From: Enterococcus faecalis
Lineage (GTDB): Bacteria > Bacillota > Bacilli > Lactobacillales > Enterococcaceae
Assembly (NCBI RefSeq): GCF_029024925.1
Contig: NZ_CP118962.1
Coordinates: forward strand, 594,501-658,500
Length of the DNA stretch: 64,000 nt
Direction: 5' to 3'
The notes beneath the pieces are model-generated. The model saw nothing but the letters and a program-made list of their open reading frames with translations, did not search any database and had not been told where the DNA came from. Positions 36,173-49,305 of this stretch are shown piece by piece. The position numbers and the translations under genes were made by a program. Each line of letters starts with the position of its first letter. Within the stretch, counting starts at the first letter, position 1.

Positions 36173-37639
36173 ATGGCAAAAGAAACAAATGTTAAATTAG
36201 TCACGGTGAGTGTTTTTGTGGCAACATTTATGACAGCCATTGAAGGGACCATTGTGTCTACTGCGATGCCAACGATTGTCGGCTCGTTACATGGCATGGA
36301 AATTATGAACTGGGTATTTTCAATTTATTTATTAACGAATGCGATGTTAACACCGATTTATGGGAAACTTGCGGATAAAATTGGTCGTAAACCTGTCTTC
36401 ATGATTGGCATTATCATTTTTATTTTGGGCTCCTCGTTGTGTGGCTTTGCTCAAGATATGTTGACTTTAATTATTGCCCGCGCAATTCAAGGTGTGGGTG
36501 CAGGCGCAATTTTACCAGTTGCGTTAACGATTATTGCCGATATGTATTCATTGGACAAGCGAGCGAAAATTTTAGGTTTAAACAGTGCCGCCTGGGGAAT
36601 TGCTAGTATTTTTGGTCCGTTAGCAGGTGGTTTTATTGTAGATACAGTCGGTTGGCATTGGATTTTCTTCATTAATGTTCCTATTGGACTTGTTTTATTG
36701 GGCTTGATTAGTATTTTCTTAGTTGAACCAAAGCGGGAACGGACCAAGATGCCAATGGATATTTTGGGCAGCGTTACTTTGATGGCAGTGCTGCTAACGT
36801 TATTGCTAGGTTTTCAAATGATTAGCGATAATGGTTTTACATTAGTAACATTTGGTTGTTTGAGTTTGAGTGTGCTCTTTTTTGTAGCATTTGTGATGAT
36901 AGAAAAACGCGCGCAAGACCCAGTGATTGATTTGCATTTATTTAATCAACCAACGTTTGTTTTAGTAAATCTTATTGCAGCGCTTATTAGCGGTTTCTTA
37001 ATGGGGATTGATGTCTACATTCCGATGTGGATGCAAGGTGTCTTAGGAAAAAGTGCAGGAATTGGTGGCTTAGTTTTAGCGCCTATGTCGTTACTTTGGA
37101 TGGCTGGATCATTTATAGCAAGTAGTTTTATGGAAAAATATGCTATGAAAAAAGTCTTAACGATTGGGTTATCGATTCTATTAGTCGGGGCCATCTTTTT
37201 AGTGGTAATGCCAATGGCCGTTCCGTTTTGGCTTTTCTTTGTAGTGTCTTCTGTCTTAGGAGTTGGTTTTGGGATTACTATCACAACGACTACGGTGACA
37301 GCACAAAGTACAGTGGAGCCTGAAAAAATGGGGGTTGCAACATCGTTTAATACGTTGGTGCGTACAATTGGGCAGACTGTGATGGTGTCAATTTTTGGTG
37401 TGATTTTAAATGCAGGAATGTTTGCGAAATTGGAAGCGAGCGCGTTAAACGTCGATGCAGATGTCATGAATCAATTAGTGAATCCACATACTGCAAATTT
37501 AATTCCAGCTGCGTTGTTAAAACCATTACGCGGTATCCTCTATGCAGGTCTGCATAATGTTTACTTAGTCGGTGCGGGCTTAGTTGTTGTCGCTCTTTTG
37601 TTAAATATTTTCGCAAAAGCGCAACGAGCGAAGGTTTAG
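36173..37639 (+). CDS. MFS drug exporter, DHA2 (EmrB/QacA) family
   Basis: The start chosen is the ATG at 36173, giving 488 residues with about 14 hydrophobic segments. Motif A-like GKLADKIGRKPVF and motif C-like GPLAGGFIVDTVGWHWIFFINVPIG are diagnostic of DHA2 proton-driven exporters. Such proteins pump out hydrophobic cations and drugs; the substrate is not predictable. The esterase gene follows 38 bp downstream, so they may be one transcript. Confidence 0.9.
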   Translation: MAKETNVKLVTVSVFVATFMTAIEGTIVSTAMPTIVGSLHGMEIMNWVFSIYLLTNAMLTPIYGKLADKIGRKPVFMIGIIIFILGSSLCGFAQDMLTLIIARAIQGVGAGAILPVALTIIADMYSLDKRAKILGLNSAAWGIASIFGPLAGGFIVDTVGWHWIFFINVPIGLVLLGLISIFLVEPKRERTKMPMDILGSVTLMAVLLTLLLGFQMISDNGFTLVTFGCLSLSVLFFVAFVMIEKRAQDPVIDLHLFNQPTFVLVNLIAALISGFLMGIDVYIPMWMQGVLGKSAGIGGLVLAPMSLLWMAGSFIASSFMEKYAMKKVLTIGLSILLVGAIFLVVMPMAVPFWLFFVVSSVLGVGFGITITTTTVTAQSTVEPEKMGVATSFNTLVRTIGQTVMVSIFGVILNAGMFAKLEASALNVDADVMNQLVNPHTANLIPAALLKPLRGILYAGLHNVYLVGAGLVVVALLLNIFAKAQRAKV

Positions 37640-37677
37640 TGGTACACTAATAGAAAGAGTATTGGAGGGAAAAGTAG

Positions 37678-38469
37678 ATGGCCTTTTTACAAGCAAATAT
37701 TTATTCAAATGTATTGGAAATGGAAGTGAATGTGAACGTAATTTTACCACAAGAAACGGTAAAAAAAGTGGGCACAAGTACCCAAGCAGCATTAACAGAT
37801 ATTCCCGTGTTGTATTTATTACATGGGATGGGAGGGAATCACAGTGTCTGGGCTCGCAGAACCTCTATTGAGCGGTATGTCGCTGATTTGGGGATTGCTG
37901 TCATTATGCCGTCCACGGATTTAGCTTGGTATACGGACACACAATACGATATGAACTATTGGACGTTTATCTCAGAAGAATTACCGAAAATTTGTCATCA
38001 ACTCTTTCCACAGTTAAGTACAAAACGAGAAAAAACCTTTGCCGCTGGTTTGTCAATGGGTGGTTATGGCGCCTTGAAATTAGGATTAGCGAAACCAGAA
38101 TCTTTTGCAGCCGTTGCTTCTTTGTCTGGGGCAGTCAGTTTATCATCCACTAGTTTTGGGGAATTATTAAAAGTCCGTAAGCGAAGCTATTGGGAAGGTA
38201 TTTTTGGCCCGTTAGATCAAATTGAAGGTTCCATTCACGATCCGCTGTATTTATTACAACAATTAGTAGAAAGCCAAACAGAAATGCCCCAATTTTACCT
38301 TTGTTGTGGGGAGCAAGATATGTTACTTTCTGCCAATCAACAGATGGCTCAAGCGTTGGAACAGGCACAGGCAAGTTACACTTTTGAAACTGGACCAGGA
38401 GAACATGACTGGGTGTTCTGGGATGAATGGATTCAAAAAGCCTTGGCTTGGCTACCGATACCAAAATAG
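37678..38469 (+). CDS. Alpha/beta-hydrolase esterase (tributyrin esterase/EstA-like)
   Basis: This 263-residue cytosolic hydrolase has the nucleophile elbow GLSMGG (Ser126), the oxyanion region LLHGMGGNHSVW, and a late His in GEHDWVFWDEW. The set matches the EstA/FrmB-type esterase family that splits short-chain acyl esters. The start follows TTGGAGGG. Location behind an exporter gene may reflect co-expression only. Confidence 0.88.
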   Translation: MAFLQANIYSNVLEMEVNVNVILPQETVKKVGTSTQAALTDIPVLYLLHGMGGNHSVWARRTSIERYVADLGIAVIMPSTDLAWYTDTQYDMNYWTFISEELPKICHQLFPQLSTKREKTFAAGLSMGGYGALKLGLAKPESFAAVASLSGAVSLSSTSFGELLKVRKRSYWEGIFGPLDQIEGSIHDPLYLLQQLVESQTEMPQFYLCCGEQDMLLSANQQMAQALEQAQASYTFETGPGEHDWVFWDEWIQKALAWLPIPK

Positions 38470-38504
38470 AGAAAGTAGTTTTCGCTATTTATTTTAAAGG
38501 TTAA

Positions 38505-38549
38505 CCCTTGGTCCGTCAGTCGAAATGACTGACGGACCAAGGGCTTTTT

Positions 38550-38551
<2 letters not shown>
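38505..38551. terminator. Bidirectional terminator between esterase and tetR genes
   Basis: A perfect 17-base stem (38505-38521 with 38527-38543) followed by seven T; it serves the converging genes. Confidence 0.9.
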
Positions 38552-39233
<682 letters not shown>

Positions 39234-39311
39234 TTATCTTCGTAAGTTTATCAAAAAGAAGGTACACTTTATGATAGGAAAAACTTGTGAAAAATTAACT
39301 TGTTCGCTTGT

Positions 39312-39336
39312 ATTTTACCACTAAAAATGGTAAATT
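39312..39336. promoter_or_regulatory. Inverted repeat in the tetR/ABC-exporter divergent region (candidate operator)
   Basis: ATTTTACCA (39312) and TGGTAAATT (39328) are complementary at 8 of 9 positions around a 7-base spacer. The position between divergent genes fits a TetR operator, but the flanking promoters are not clear. Confidence 0.4.
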
Positions 39337-39450
39337 ATGAATCGGTCTTATTTTACAGTGTTAAATTGGTGAAGTCAATGAGCAAATTGATTTTTTTGTA
39401 ATGGGGAAGAATTCGCAGACCAACACTGAAGAAGCAGGGAACTATTTTAA

Positions 39451-42950
<3,500 letters not shown>

Positions 42951-42953
42951 GTT

Positions 42954-42997
42954 GAAAAAGAAGCAAAATGAGTCATTCTCATTTGCTTCTTTTTTTG
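42954..42997 (+). terminator. Terminator after the ABC exporter genes
   Basis: Stem AAAAAGAAGCAAAATGA with TCATTTGCTTCTTTTT (one bulged A), then T run. Confidence 0.85.
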
Positions 42998-43027
42998 CTA
43001 TGCTAAATAGAAAAAGGAGAAATGTCA

Positions 43028-43297
43028 ATGGAAAAAATGAGGAATGTACGGCAATTACGGCGCACGTTTTTGGTGCTAAATACTTTATTTGTACTGAGTG
43101 TATTCAGAGAGAATCGATGGACAAAATCGGCACTACTTTTTTGGTTGTTGGCTAATAGTTTTTTATATGGACTGCAGTGGTTGATTTATTTTGGGGGCGA
43201 AAAAGGCTGGCTGACACATCTGCAGCGGTGGTATTATTGCGCGGTTCTTCTCCAAATAGTAGGCACATTAATTGTATATTTTTCGTTTTTTGTATAA
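43028..43297 (+). CDS. Small two-helix membrane protein
   Basis: The start chosen is the second ATG (43028), since AAGGAG at 43014-43019 is 8 bases upstream; the ATG at 43022 is too close. About 89 residues: a basic N-terminus (KMRNVRQLRRTF) and two to three hydrophobic segments (SALLFWLLANSFLYGLQWLIYF; YYCAVLLQIVGTLIVYFSFFV). No family recognised. Confidence 0.6.
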   Translation: MEKMRNVRQLRRTFLVLNTLFVLSVFRENRWTKSALLFWLLANSFLYGLQWLIYFGGEKGWLTHLQRWYYCAVLLQIVGTLIVYFSFFV

Positions 43298-43359
43298 AGG
43301 TCTCTCGTTTCTTGCCGGAGAATATGCTAAAATAAAAAGCAGCAGGGGGCGAGAAAACC

Positions 43360-43965
43360 ATGGAAAAGCCAAATAAACGCAAAGCTGATTTAGAACGTAC
43401 ACGGCAAATTATTTTGTCTGTCGCTTCTGAATTATTCATGACAAAGGGGTTCAAAAATACCTCCACTCGTGAAATTGCTTTAAAAGCGAACATTACCCAA
43501 CCGAATCTCTATCACCATTTTAAAAATAAAAAAGAACTGTATTTAGCTGTGATTGAAGAATTAACGTCCCGTGTTAAGGAAGAATTAGTCCCAATTGTTT
43601 CTGGAAATGCATCAGTAGAAGAAAAACTTTATCAATTAATCAAAGTTTTGTTAGATGAACATCCGACCAATCTTTTCTTAATGTTGAACGACATGTTTCA
43701 AGAAATGGGCCCTGATTATAATCGTACGCTGTATCAAATTTTCAAAAAAACCTATATCAATAATATTGCGGCTATTTTTGAAAGTGAACCTGAAACCAAT
43801 TGCTTACAAGAGGGCATCAGTGTAGATGATGCAACTCGGTTTATTTTATATAACGTTAGTGCATTATTAAGTATTGAAAAAACGTACCAGCGAAAAACAG
43901 TGGATGACGATGTCAAAAAATTTATTCAATTTATGTTACATGGCGTTTTGAAAAGTCACAAATAA
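43360..43965 (+). CDS. TetR-family regulator
   Basis: This 201-residue protein has an N-terminal helix-turn-helix (TSTREIALKANITQPNLYHHFKNKKELY) typical of TetR proteins. The ligand domain is not classifiable by eye. It is directly upstream of an ABC efflux-type operon whose promoter is covered by a large palindrome, so it is the best candidate for the repressor acting there. Confidence 0.9.
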   Translation: MEKPNKRKADLERTRQIILSVASELFMTKGFKNTSTREIALKANITQPNLYHHFKNKKELYLAVIEELTSRVKEELVPIVSGNASVEEKLYQLIKVLLDEHPTNLFLMLNDMFQEMGPDYNRTLYQIFKKTYINNIAAIFESEPETNCLQEGISVDDATRFILYNVSALLSIEKTYQRKTVDDDVKKFIQFMLHGVLKSHK

Positions 43966-44010
43966 AAAATAGAGAAGCCCTGTTGAAAAACAGACTTCTC
44001 TATTTTTTTG
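43965..44010 (+). terminator. Terminator after tetR (43360)
   Basis: AAAATAGAGAAG pairs with CTTCTCTATTTT, with TGTT/AACA inside, then a T run. It isolates the regulator from the following operon. Confidence 0.85.
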
Positions 44011-44016
44011 TGAAAT

Positions 44017-44064
44017 TCACTTATCAATCGATAAATAATTATTGATTTATCGATTGATAAGTGA
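44017..44064. promoter_or_regulatory. 48-bp double operator palindrome over the ABC operon promoter
   Basis: Two perfect 20-base arms (44017-44036 and 44045-44064) face each other across 8 bases. Each arm contains its own dyad: TTATCAATCGATAA and its complement TTATCGATTGATAA. The right arm covers the -35 and spacer of a promoter with TTGATT (44042-44047), 17 bases, TATAGT (44065-44070). This is a typical layout for cooperative TetR-dimer binding. Confidence 0.8.
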
Positions 44065-44103
44065 TATAGTTTATTTCGAAAAGAAGAAAGAGGTGAACCA
44101 TTC

Positions 44104-45183
44104 ATGTTTTTAGGATTTAATGAAATGAAGTATTCAAAAGGACGGTACGTCCTTGTAGTCTTAGTAATGGTCTTGATTGCTTGGTTAATTTTTATTTTGT
44201 CAGGTTTAGCGAACGGTTTAGCTCAAGGAAATCGTTTAGCCGTAGATCAATGGCAAGCGAATCAAGTGGTTTTATCAAAAGAGGCCAATAGTAATTTAAA
44301 TGTATCAGTGTTAGATGAAAACGTGAAAGAGACGATTTCAGGAGGCAAAATTGCACCGATTGGTCAACAGTCGTTAGCCATCCGCCCAGCAGATGATAAA
44401 AAGGCTGAATTAACGAATGTTAGCTTATTTGGGATTGAAAAAGAAAGTTTTTTAATGCCAAAAGTGATTGAAGGAAACGCATTTACTGATAAAAATCAAG
44501 TGATTGCTTCAGAAACATTGAAAAATCAAGGATTTAAAATTGGCGACAAATTAACTGCAGGAAAATATGATGAGCAATTAGAAATTGTCGGCTTTATTTC
44601 TAAAAGTAGCTATAACATTGTGCCAGTTATTTACACTTCTCTGGATACTTGGCGGTCAATTAAATATGGTGACAATCCAGCAATGGCCAAAATGGTTAAT
44701 GGTTTTATTGTTCGCAGCAAGGATAACGCGGAAGTTAAAACGACTAATAAAGACAGCCAAGTTCTTTCAATTTCAGATTTTATTGAAAAACTGCCAGGAT
44801 ACAGCGCTCAAAACTTGACCTTGGATGGCATGATTTATTTCTTGATTGTGATTGCAGCGTTCATTATCGGTATTTTTATCTTTGTGATGACTTTACAGAA
44901 AACAGCAATGTTCGGTGTCTTAAAAGTTCAAGGGGTGCCGACTAGTTTCTTAGCAAAGGCAGTCATGCTACAAACCGCTTTATTGGCTGTTCTAGGAGTG
45001 GCGATTGGTCTTGCTTTAACGGGAATTACCGTGCTCTTTTTACCAGAAGCGATGCCTTATGCAACTAATGGACCACGCATGATTTTGTTTAGTGTACTAT
45101 TGATTTTATCTGCATTAATTGGCGGGGCATTTTCAATTCGAACGATTGCTAAAATTGATCCGTTAATCGCGATTGGAGGTTAG
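44104..45183 (+). CDS. FtsX/MacB-like ABC transporter permease
   Basis: This 359-residue protein has one N-terminal membrane helix (VLVVLVMVLIAWLIFILSGLA), an extracellular MacB-type periplasmic core domain (about 50-235), then three C-terminal helices of the FtsX type. Such permeases work with a LolD-like ATPase in efflux of peptides or drugs or in mechanotransmission. The ATPase gene follows at once, its ribosome site GGAGG lying within the last codons of this gene. Confidence 0.9.
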   Translation: MFLGFNEMKYSKGRYVLVVLVMVLIAWLIFILSGLANGLAQGNRLAVDQWQANQVVLSKEANSNLNVSVLDENVKETISGGKIAPIGQQSLAIRPADDKKAELTNVSLFGIEKESFLMPKVIEGNAFTDKNQVIASETLKNQGFKIGDKLTAGKYDEQLEIVGFISKSSYNIVPVIYTSLDTWRSIKYGDNPAMAKMVNGFIVRSKDNAEVKTTNKDSQVLSISDFIEKLPGYSAQNLTLDGMIYFLIVIAAFIIGIFIFVMTLQKTAMFGVLKVQGVPTSFLAKAVMLQTALLAVLGVAIGLALTGITVLFLPEAMPYATNGPRMILFSVLLILSALIGGAFSIRTIAKIDPLIAIGG

Positions 45184-45187
45184 AGAC

Positions 45188-45856
45188 ATGGCAAATGTTT
45201 TAGAAATGAAAAATATTTATAAAAAATATGGTGAAAAACATACAGAAGTGATCGCGTTAAAAGAATTATCTTTTGCGGTTCAGCCAGGTGAATTTGTCGC
45301 AGTAATTGGTCCTTCTGGTTCTGGTAAAAGTACCTTTTTAACGATTGCAGCTGGTTTACAGGCACCGACAAGTGGCGAAGTCATTGTTGGCGGGCAATCA
45401 CTAAATAAGTTAACGAAAAAACAACGTTTGGCGCAACGTTTTCAAAAAATCGGCTTTATTTTACAAAGCTCTAATTTGGTGCCATTTTTAACAGTGGAAG
45501 ATCAATTTCACTTAATTGAAAAAGTTGATAAGTCACGTAAAAATAGTGAATTAAAAGAGCAATTGTTAGAGACGTTGGGTTTAAAAGAATTACGAAATAG
45601 TTATCCTCGTGATCTCTCTGGTGGGGAAAGACAACGGGTAGCCATTGCGTGTGCATTGTATCATGAGCCAGACGTAATTTTGGCAGATGAACCAACGGCT
45701 AGTTTAGATACAGAAAAGGCGTTTGATGTTGTCCAATTACTAGCGAAAGAGGCCAAAGAGAAAGATAAAGGGATTATCATGGTGACACATGATGAGCGTT
45801 TGTTGAAATACTGTGATCGAGTGGTTCGTATTCGTGATGGTGAATTGACAGAGTAA
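45188..45856 (+). CDS. LolD/MacB-type ABC transporter ATP-binding protein
   Basis: The start chosen is the ATG at 45188, 4 bases after the permease stop, giving 222 residues. Walker [10 protein letters not shown], signature LSGGERQR, Walker B VILADEPTASLD and the H-loop VTHDE are intact. It forms the type VII (MacB-like) transporter with the upstream permease, under the TetR-type double operator. Confidence 0.93.
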   Translation: MANVLEMKNIYKKYGEKHTEVIALKELSFAVQPGEFVAVIGPSGSGKSTFLTIAAGLQAPTSGEVIVGGQSLNKLTKKQRLAQRFQKIGFILQSSNLVPFLTVEDQFHLIEKVDKSRKNSELKEQLLETLGLKELRNSYPRDLSGGERQRVAIACALYHEPDVILADEPTASLDTEKAFDVVQLLAKEAKEKDKGIIMVTHDERLLKYCDRVVRIRDGELTE

Positions 45857-45865
45857 CAAAACAAA

Positions 45866-45918
45866 TAAAAGAGAACATGATCGGATTGCTGGAAACAATC
45901 CGACCATGTTCTCTTATT
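45866..45918. terminator. Bidirectional terminator
   Basis: An 18-base stem (45871-45888 with 45896-45913) flanked by AAAA and TTATTT serves the ABC operon and the converging ytqB-like gene. Confidence 0.88.
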
Positions 45919-46477
45919 TCTTTTCAATACAGAAAAGAACAGGTGGCTGATTTTTTTGATTGATAAACTCATAACGTAAGACACTGTAAACATCTTGTGG
46001 TAAGGCTTGCGTGTAATTAGTGACCAAATCAAGTTCCTCTGAACCACCTTCGTGGCCATAATAAACGACTAAAATAATGCGACTTCCTTTTACCAAATGA
46101 GGCAGTAACCCATCTAACGCCTGTTTAGTCGTAGTGGGTTTTGTAATAATTTCCTTATTACTTTTAGGTAAATAGCCTAAGTTAAAAATAGCGGCAGTGA
46201 TTTCTGTTTCTTCATCTAGGACAGCATGAAGATGTTCATGTCCTAATGGAAATAACGTAGTTTGTGGGAGTAAATTAAGTTCTGTTAACTTTTGTTCTGT
46301 ATTGATCAACGCTTCTTTTTGGATATCAAAGGCGAAAACTTCACCAGAAGGGCCAACCAGCTCTGCTAAGAATGCTGTATCATGACCATTTCCCATTGTT
46401 GCATCAATGACGAAGTCGCCAGGTTCCACCACTTCTTTTAAAAGTTGGTGACTAAAATGTAGGGCTGTTTGTAGCAT
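45914..46477 (-). CDS. Class I SAM methyltransferase, YtqB/MnmM type (tRNA modification)
   Basis: This 187-residue protein has a SAM-binding motif near the start (DATMGNGHDTAFLAELVG) and NLGYLP as a later motif. It matches the YtqB family. In B. subtilis YtqB has been shown to be MnmM, which completes mnm5s2U34 on tRNAs in bacteria lacking MnmC. It overlaps the upstream radical-SAM gene by one base (TAATG), the same pairing as ytqA-ytqB in Bacillus. Confidence 0.85.
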   Translation of the reverse strand: MLQTALHFSHQLLKEVVEPGDFVIDATMGNGHDTAFLAELVGPSGEVFAFDIQKEALINTEQKLTELNLLPQTTLFPLGHEHLHAVLDEETEITAAIFNLGYLPKSNKEIITKPTTTKQALDGLLPHLVKGSRIILVVYYGHEGGSEELDLVTNYTQALPQDVYSVLRYEFINQKNQPPVLFCIEKK

Positions 46478-47445
46478 TAATTGAAAACTTCCTTTCCTGA
46501 AATGACAGTATATTTTCCTTGATAACTGTTGCGGCGTTTCATTTCCGCATCAATCGCATTGAGGACTTCCCATTTTTTCAAGCTCCACATCGGTCCGATA
46601 ATTGTTTCAAAGGGAGCATCGCCTGTCAAGCGATGAATAACAATTTCGGGTGGAATCATTTCTAACTGATCACAAATCACTGAAACATAGGCTTCTTTGC
46701 TCATCAATTGTAAGCGTCCTTCATTATAATCCCGCATCATTTTGGTATTTGTCATTAAATGAAGTAAGTGCAGTTTAATCCCTTGGATATCTGAATCCTG
46801 AATAGTTCGCCGCACATTTTCGCGCATCATAGCGGGGGTTTCACCAGGTAGCCCGTTAATTAAATGTGTACAGACCCGAATCCCGTGTTTCCGTAATTTA
46901 GCCACGCCATCTAGATATGTTTGATAATCATGAGCGCGATTAATGGCAGCGCTAGTTTCCTCAAATGTGGTTTGCAAACCTAACTCTACCCATAAATAAA
47001 AGCGTTCATTTAATTCGGCTAAATAGTTCACTACCTCATCAGGCAAACAATCAGGACGGGTACCAATGGATAAACCAACGACGCCTTTTTCATTGACTAC
47101 TTGTTCAAACCGATGACGAATAACGTCAACGGGCGCATGTGTATTGGTGAAATTTTGGAAGTAAACAATGTATTGATCGACAGTTGGCCATTTTTGATGC
47201 ATCAATTGGATTTCTTTTTGAAATTGAAGCGGCAGGGGATCGCTAGGTGCAACAATCATGTCGCCTGAGCCAGAAACACTACAGAACGTACAACCACCTT
47301 TGGCAACCGTCCCATCAAGATTGGGGCAATCAAAGCCACCATCAATTGGCACTTTAAAAATCTTTTCACCAAACTGTTGACGAAGTGCATAGTTCCAAGT
47401 GTGATAGCGTTTATTTGGATCATCTGAATAAGGAAAAATTTGCAT
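46477..47445 (-). CDS. Radical SAM protein of the YtqA/TIGR01212 family
   Basis: The start chosen is the ATG at 47445, giving 322 residues. The cluster-binding Cys are in an unusual spacing (CPNLDGTVAKGGCTFC), as known for this family of Elp3-like radical SAM proteins. Further motifs are LWVELGLQT and HLINGLPGET. The biochemical role is not established. Tight coupling with the YtqB-type tRNA methyltransferase suggests a role in tRNA wobble modification. Confidence 0.88.
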   Translation of the reverse strand: MQIFPYSDDPNKRYHTWNYALRQQFGEKIFKVPIDGGFDCPNLDGTVAKGGCTFCSVSGSGDMIVAPSDPLPLQFQKEIQLMHQKWPTVDQYIVYFQNFTNTHAPVDVIRHRFEQVVNEKGVVGLSIGTRPDCLPDEVVNYLAELNERFYLWVELGLQTTFEETSAAINRAHDYQTYLDGVAKLRKHGIRVCTHLINGLPGETPAMMRENVRRTIQDSDIQGIKLHLLHLMTNTKMMRDYNEGRLQLMSKEAYVSVICDQLEMIPPEIVIHRLTGDAPFETIIGPMWSLKKWEVLNAIDAEMKRRNSYQGKYTVISGKEVFN

Positions 47446-47460
47446 AATCAAGACTTCTTT

Positions 47461-48111
47461 CTAGCGTTGTTTGCTTTGAAATCGCCAAACAAAGCGTTTT
47501 TCTAAATAAATAGGGTAACTTAATAACAACCAAGCTAAACCAAGACAAAAACCACCTAAGATATCGCTAGGGAAATGGACACCTAAATAGATTCGACTAA
47601 CTCCAATCATGAAAATCCCAATACCTAGTAAAATTTGCACACAAAGGCGGACCGTTTTATTTTTAATGAAAATTGGCAGAATCAATAAAATTGTGCCGTA
47701 GAACAAGGTACTTCCTACAGCATGTCCGCTAGGAAAACTATACGTATGTTCAGTTACTAAATGCTCCAAAGTAGGACGTTGGCGCATAAAGAATAATTTT
47801 AATAAAGAATTACCTACGCCAGCAATTAAGGCAGTATTAATAAAGAGCCATAATGCTTCAGCATAATATTTCCAAACAATAAACAGAGCAATGACAACGA
47901 TTGCTAAGATGATAATCGTCAATGAATTGGCAAATTTGGTGTACCAAATAAAAAAGTTATTTAGCTGTGGAAAAGGACGACGAACAAAAGAAGTAATCGT
48001 TTGATCAAAGCCTTTGAGCCAGGTTGGATAAAAACGAACAACATAGCCTAAAAACATAAATACTAAAAGAAAACAACTACCTGCAAATTGATAATAAAGT
48101 TTGTTTTTCAT
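47461..48111 (-). CDS. PAP2-family membrane phosphatase
   Basis: The start chosen is the ATG at 48111 with AGGAT upstream, giving 216 residues. About six membrane helices and the three PAP2 motifs are present: KLFFMRQRP, PSGHAVGS and SRIYLGVHFPSD. Such enzymes remove phosphate from lipids, for example undecaprenyl pyrophosphate, or phosphatidic acid. It lies 15 bp upstream of the radical-SAM gene and is probably in the same transcript. Confidence 0.92.
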   Translation of the reverse strand: MKNKLYYQFAGSCFLLVFMFLGYVVRFYPTWLKGFDQTITSFVRRPFPQLNNFFIWYTKFANSLTIIILAIVVIALFIVWKYYAEALWLFINTALIAGVGNSLLKLFFMRQRPTLEHLVTEHTYSFPSGHAVGSTLFYGTILLILPIFIKNKTVRLCVQILLGIGIFMIGVSRIYLGVHFPSDILGGFCLGLAWLLLSYPIYLEKRFVWRFQSKQR

Positions 48112-48220
48112 AAAAAATCCTTTCAAAATTTAATCGCAACAATCCGTATTATACCATCAAAAGAGTAAAAAATTAAAAGATAATTTCATTGCCTGATTTG
48201 GAGGGGATACAGATATTAAG

Positions 48221-48262
48221 AAAGTTCTGGCACCACAATCTCTCATTGTGGTGCCAGAACTT
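48221..48262 (-). terminator. Terminator after the DUF4097 gene (minus strand)
   Basis: A perfect 18-base stem AAGTTCTGGCACCACAAT/ATTGTGGTGCCAGAACTT with a 5-base loop. T-rich sequence follows on the minus strand. Confidence 0.85.
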
Positions 48263-48279
48263 TTTTAAATGGTGCATGG

Positions 48280-49305
48280 TTATTGATTATCATCATCAGG
48301 AGTATCAACGGTAATATCGCCGAATTCGCTAGAAAGGTTAAACTCTGTATCCGCACGACCATTCTTATAAGATGTTCGCTCTTTGTTTAAAAGTTGAACA
48401 TCGCCTAATTTTGATTCACCTTTGATTGAAATGTTACGCAAAATTTCTCCAGAATTTACATAAATATCTCCATGGACAAGAGCGACAGTTAATTTTTTAG
48501 GCACAGCAGGCATGTCTAAAGAAAAATCACCATTTTCACTTGAAAAGTTAGCTTCTCCTTTGAAATCATAGACGCTAATATCGCCATCTGTCGTTGTTGC
48601 TTGGATGTTTCCGCGAGTATTTTGCACTCGAATATCACCAGAAATAGTCGTATTTTTGATTTCATCGAAATAGGCTGAATCCAACGTTATATCGCCGTCA
48701 GTGGTTTCAACTGTTGCTGTTTTAGCGGAAGTATCCGCTGAAAGGTAGATACCATCTGAAGAGTTAAGCGTCATTTTTTTGGCTTTAACACCCGATAGAC
48801 TAACATAAGAATTTGGTAGATTAGTTGTTAATTCGTCTACGTTAAAAGCATTCAATGAAACTGGTGAATGGGTTGAGCCATCAATTACTAACTTTTTCAC
48901 ATTATTAGGAATCTGGACACTCACGTTCGGTGTGAAGTCACTAAAAATACCAATATTAAAGAATGACAACTCGGGTTGGTTTTGTGTACGAGTGGTATTG
49001 ATGGTTGCTGTTATTTTATTTTTTTCTTCTTTGACATCTAAGGTGCCTTCAGCTTTTGAATAAAAGGCATTATTCGGTGATCGTAATCCCATTTTGTTAC
49101 TATCAGTTTTATAAATGGTATAAGGTCCTTTGCCTTTTAAGGATAAGTGAAGTTCTTCGCCTGCTTGTTTATTTTTTAGTGTATAACTTTCTTTTAGCGG
49201 CGTGACTGATTTTTCCGCTTGTTTGTAAAAATAGACGGCGCCAGATCCACCAATTAGCATCGCTAAGACAGCAATGGATAAGAGAATCCCTGTTGTTTTT
49301 TTCAT
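48280..49305 (-). CDS. DUF4097-domain protein (beta-helix, envelope stress type)
   Basis: This 341-residue protein has an N-terminal membrane anchor (TGILLSIAVLAMLIGGSGAVYFY). A long region follows (about 150-335) of short repeated strands such as TTDGDITLDSA, TTDGDISVYDF and SSEFGDITVDT, the parallel beta-helix pattern of DUF4097. Family members include LiaX-like envelope-stress proteins. The preceding gene encodes a DUF1700 protein, overlapping by one base. The gene ends in acidic residues (DDDNQ). Confidence 0.88.
   Translation of the reverse strand: MKKTTGILLSIAVLAMLIGGSGAVYFYKQAEKSVTPLKESYTLKNKQAGEELHLSLKGKGPYTIYKTDSNKMGLRSPNNAFYSKAEGTLDVKEEKNKITATINTTRTQNQPELSFFNIGIFSDFTPNVSVQIPNNVKKLVIDGSTHSPVSLNAFNVDELTTNLPNSYVSLSGVKAKKMTLNSSDGIYLSADTSAKTATVETTDGDITLDSAYFDEIKNTTISGDIRVQNTRGNIQATTTDGDISVYDFKGEANFSSENGDFSLDMPAVPKKLTVALVHGDIYVNSGEILRNISIKGESKLGDVQLLNKERTSYKNGRADTEFNLSSEFGDITVDTPDDDNQ

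Noticed and set aside
43022-43297. Use of the first ATG (43022) for the small membrane protein
   Set aside because: Only 2 bases separate it from AAGGAG; the ATG at 43028 has normal spacing.
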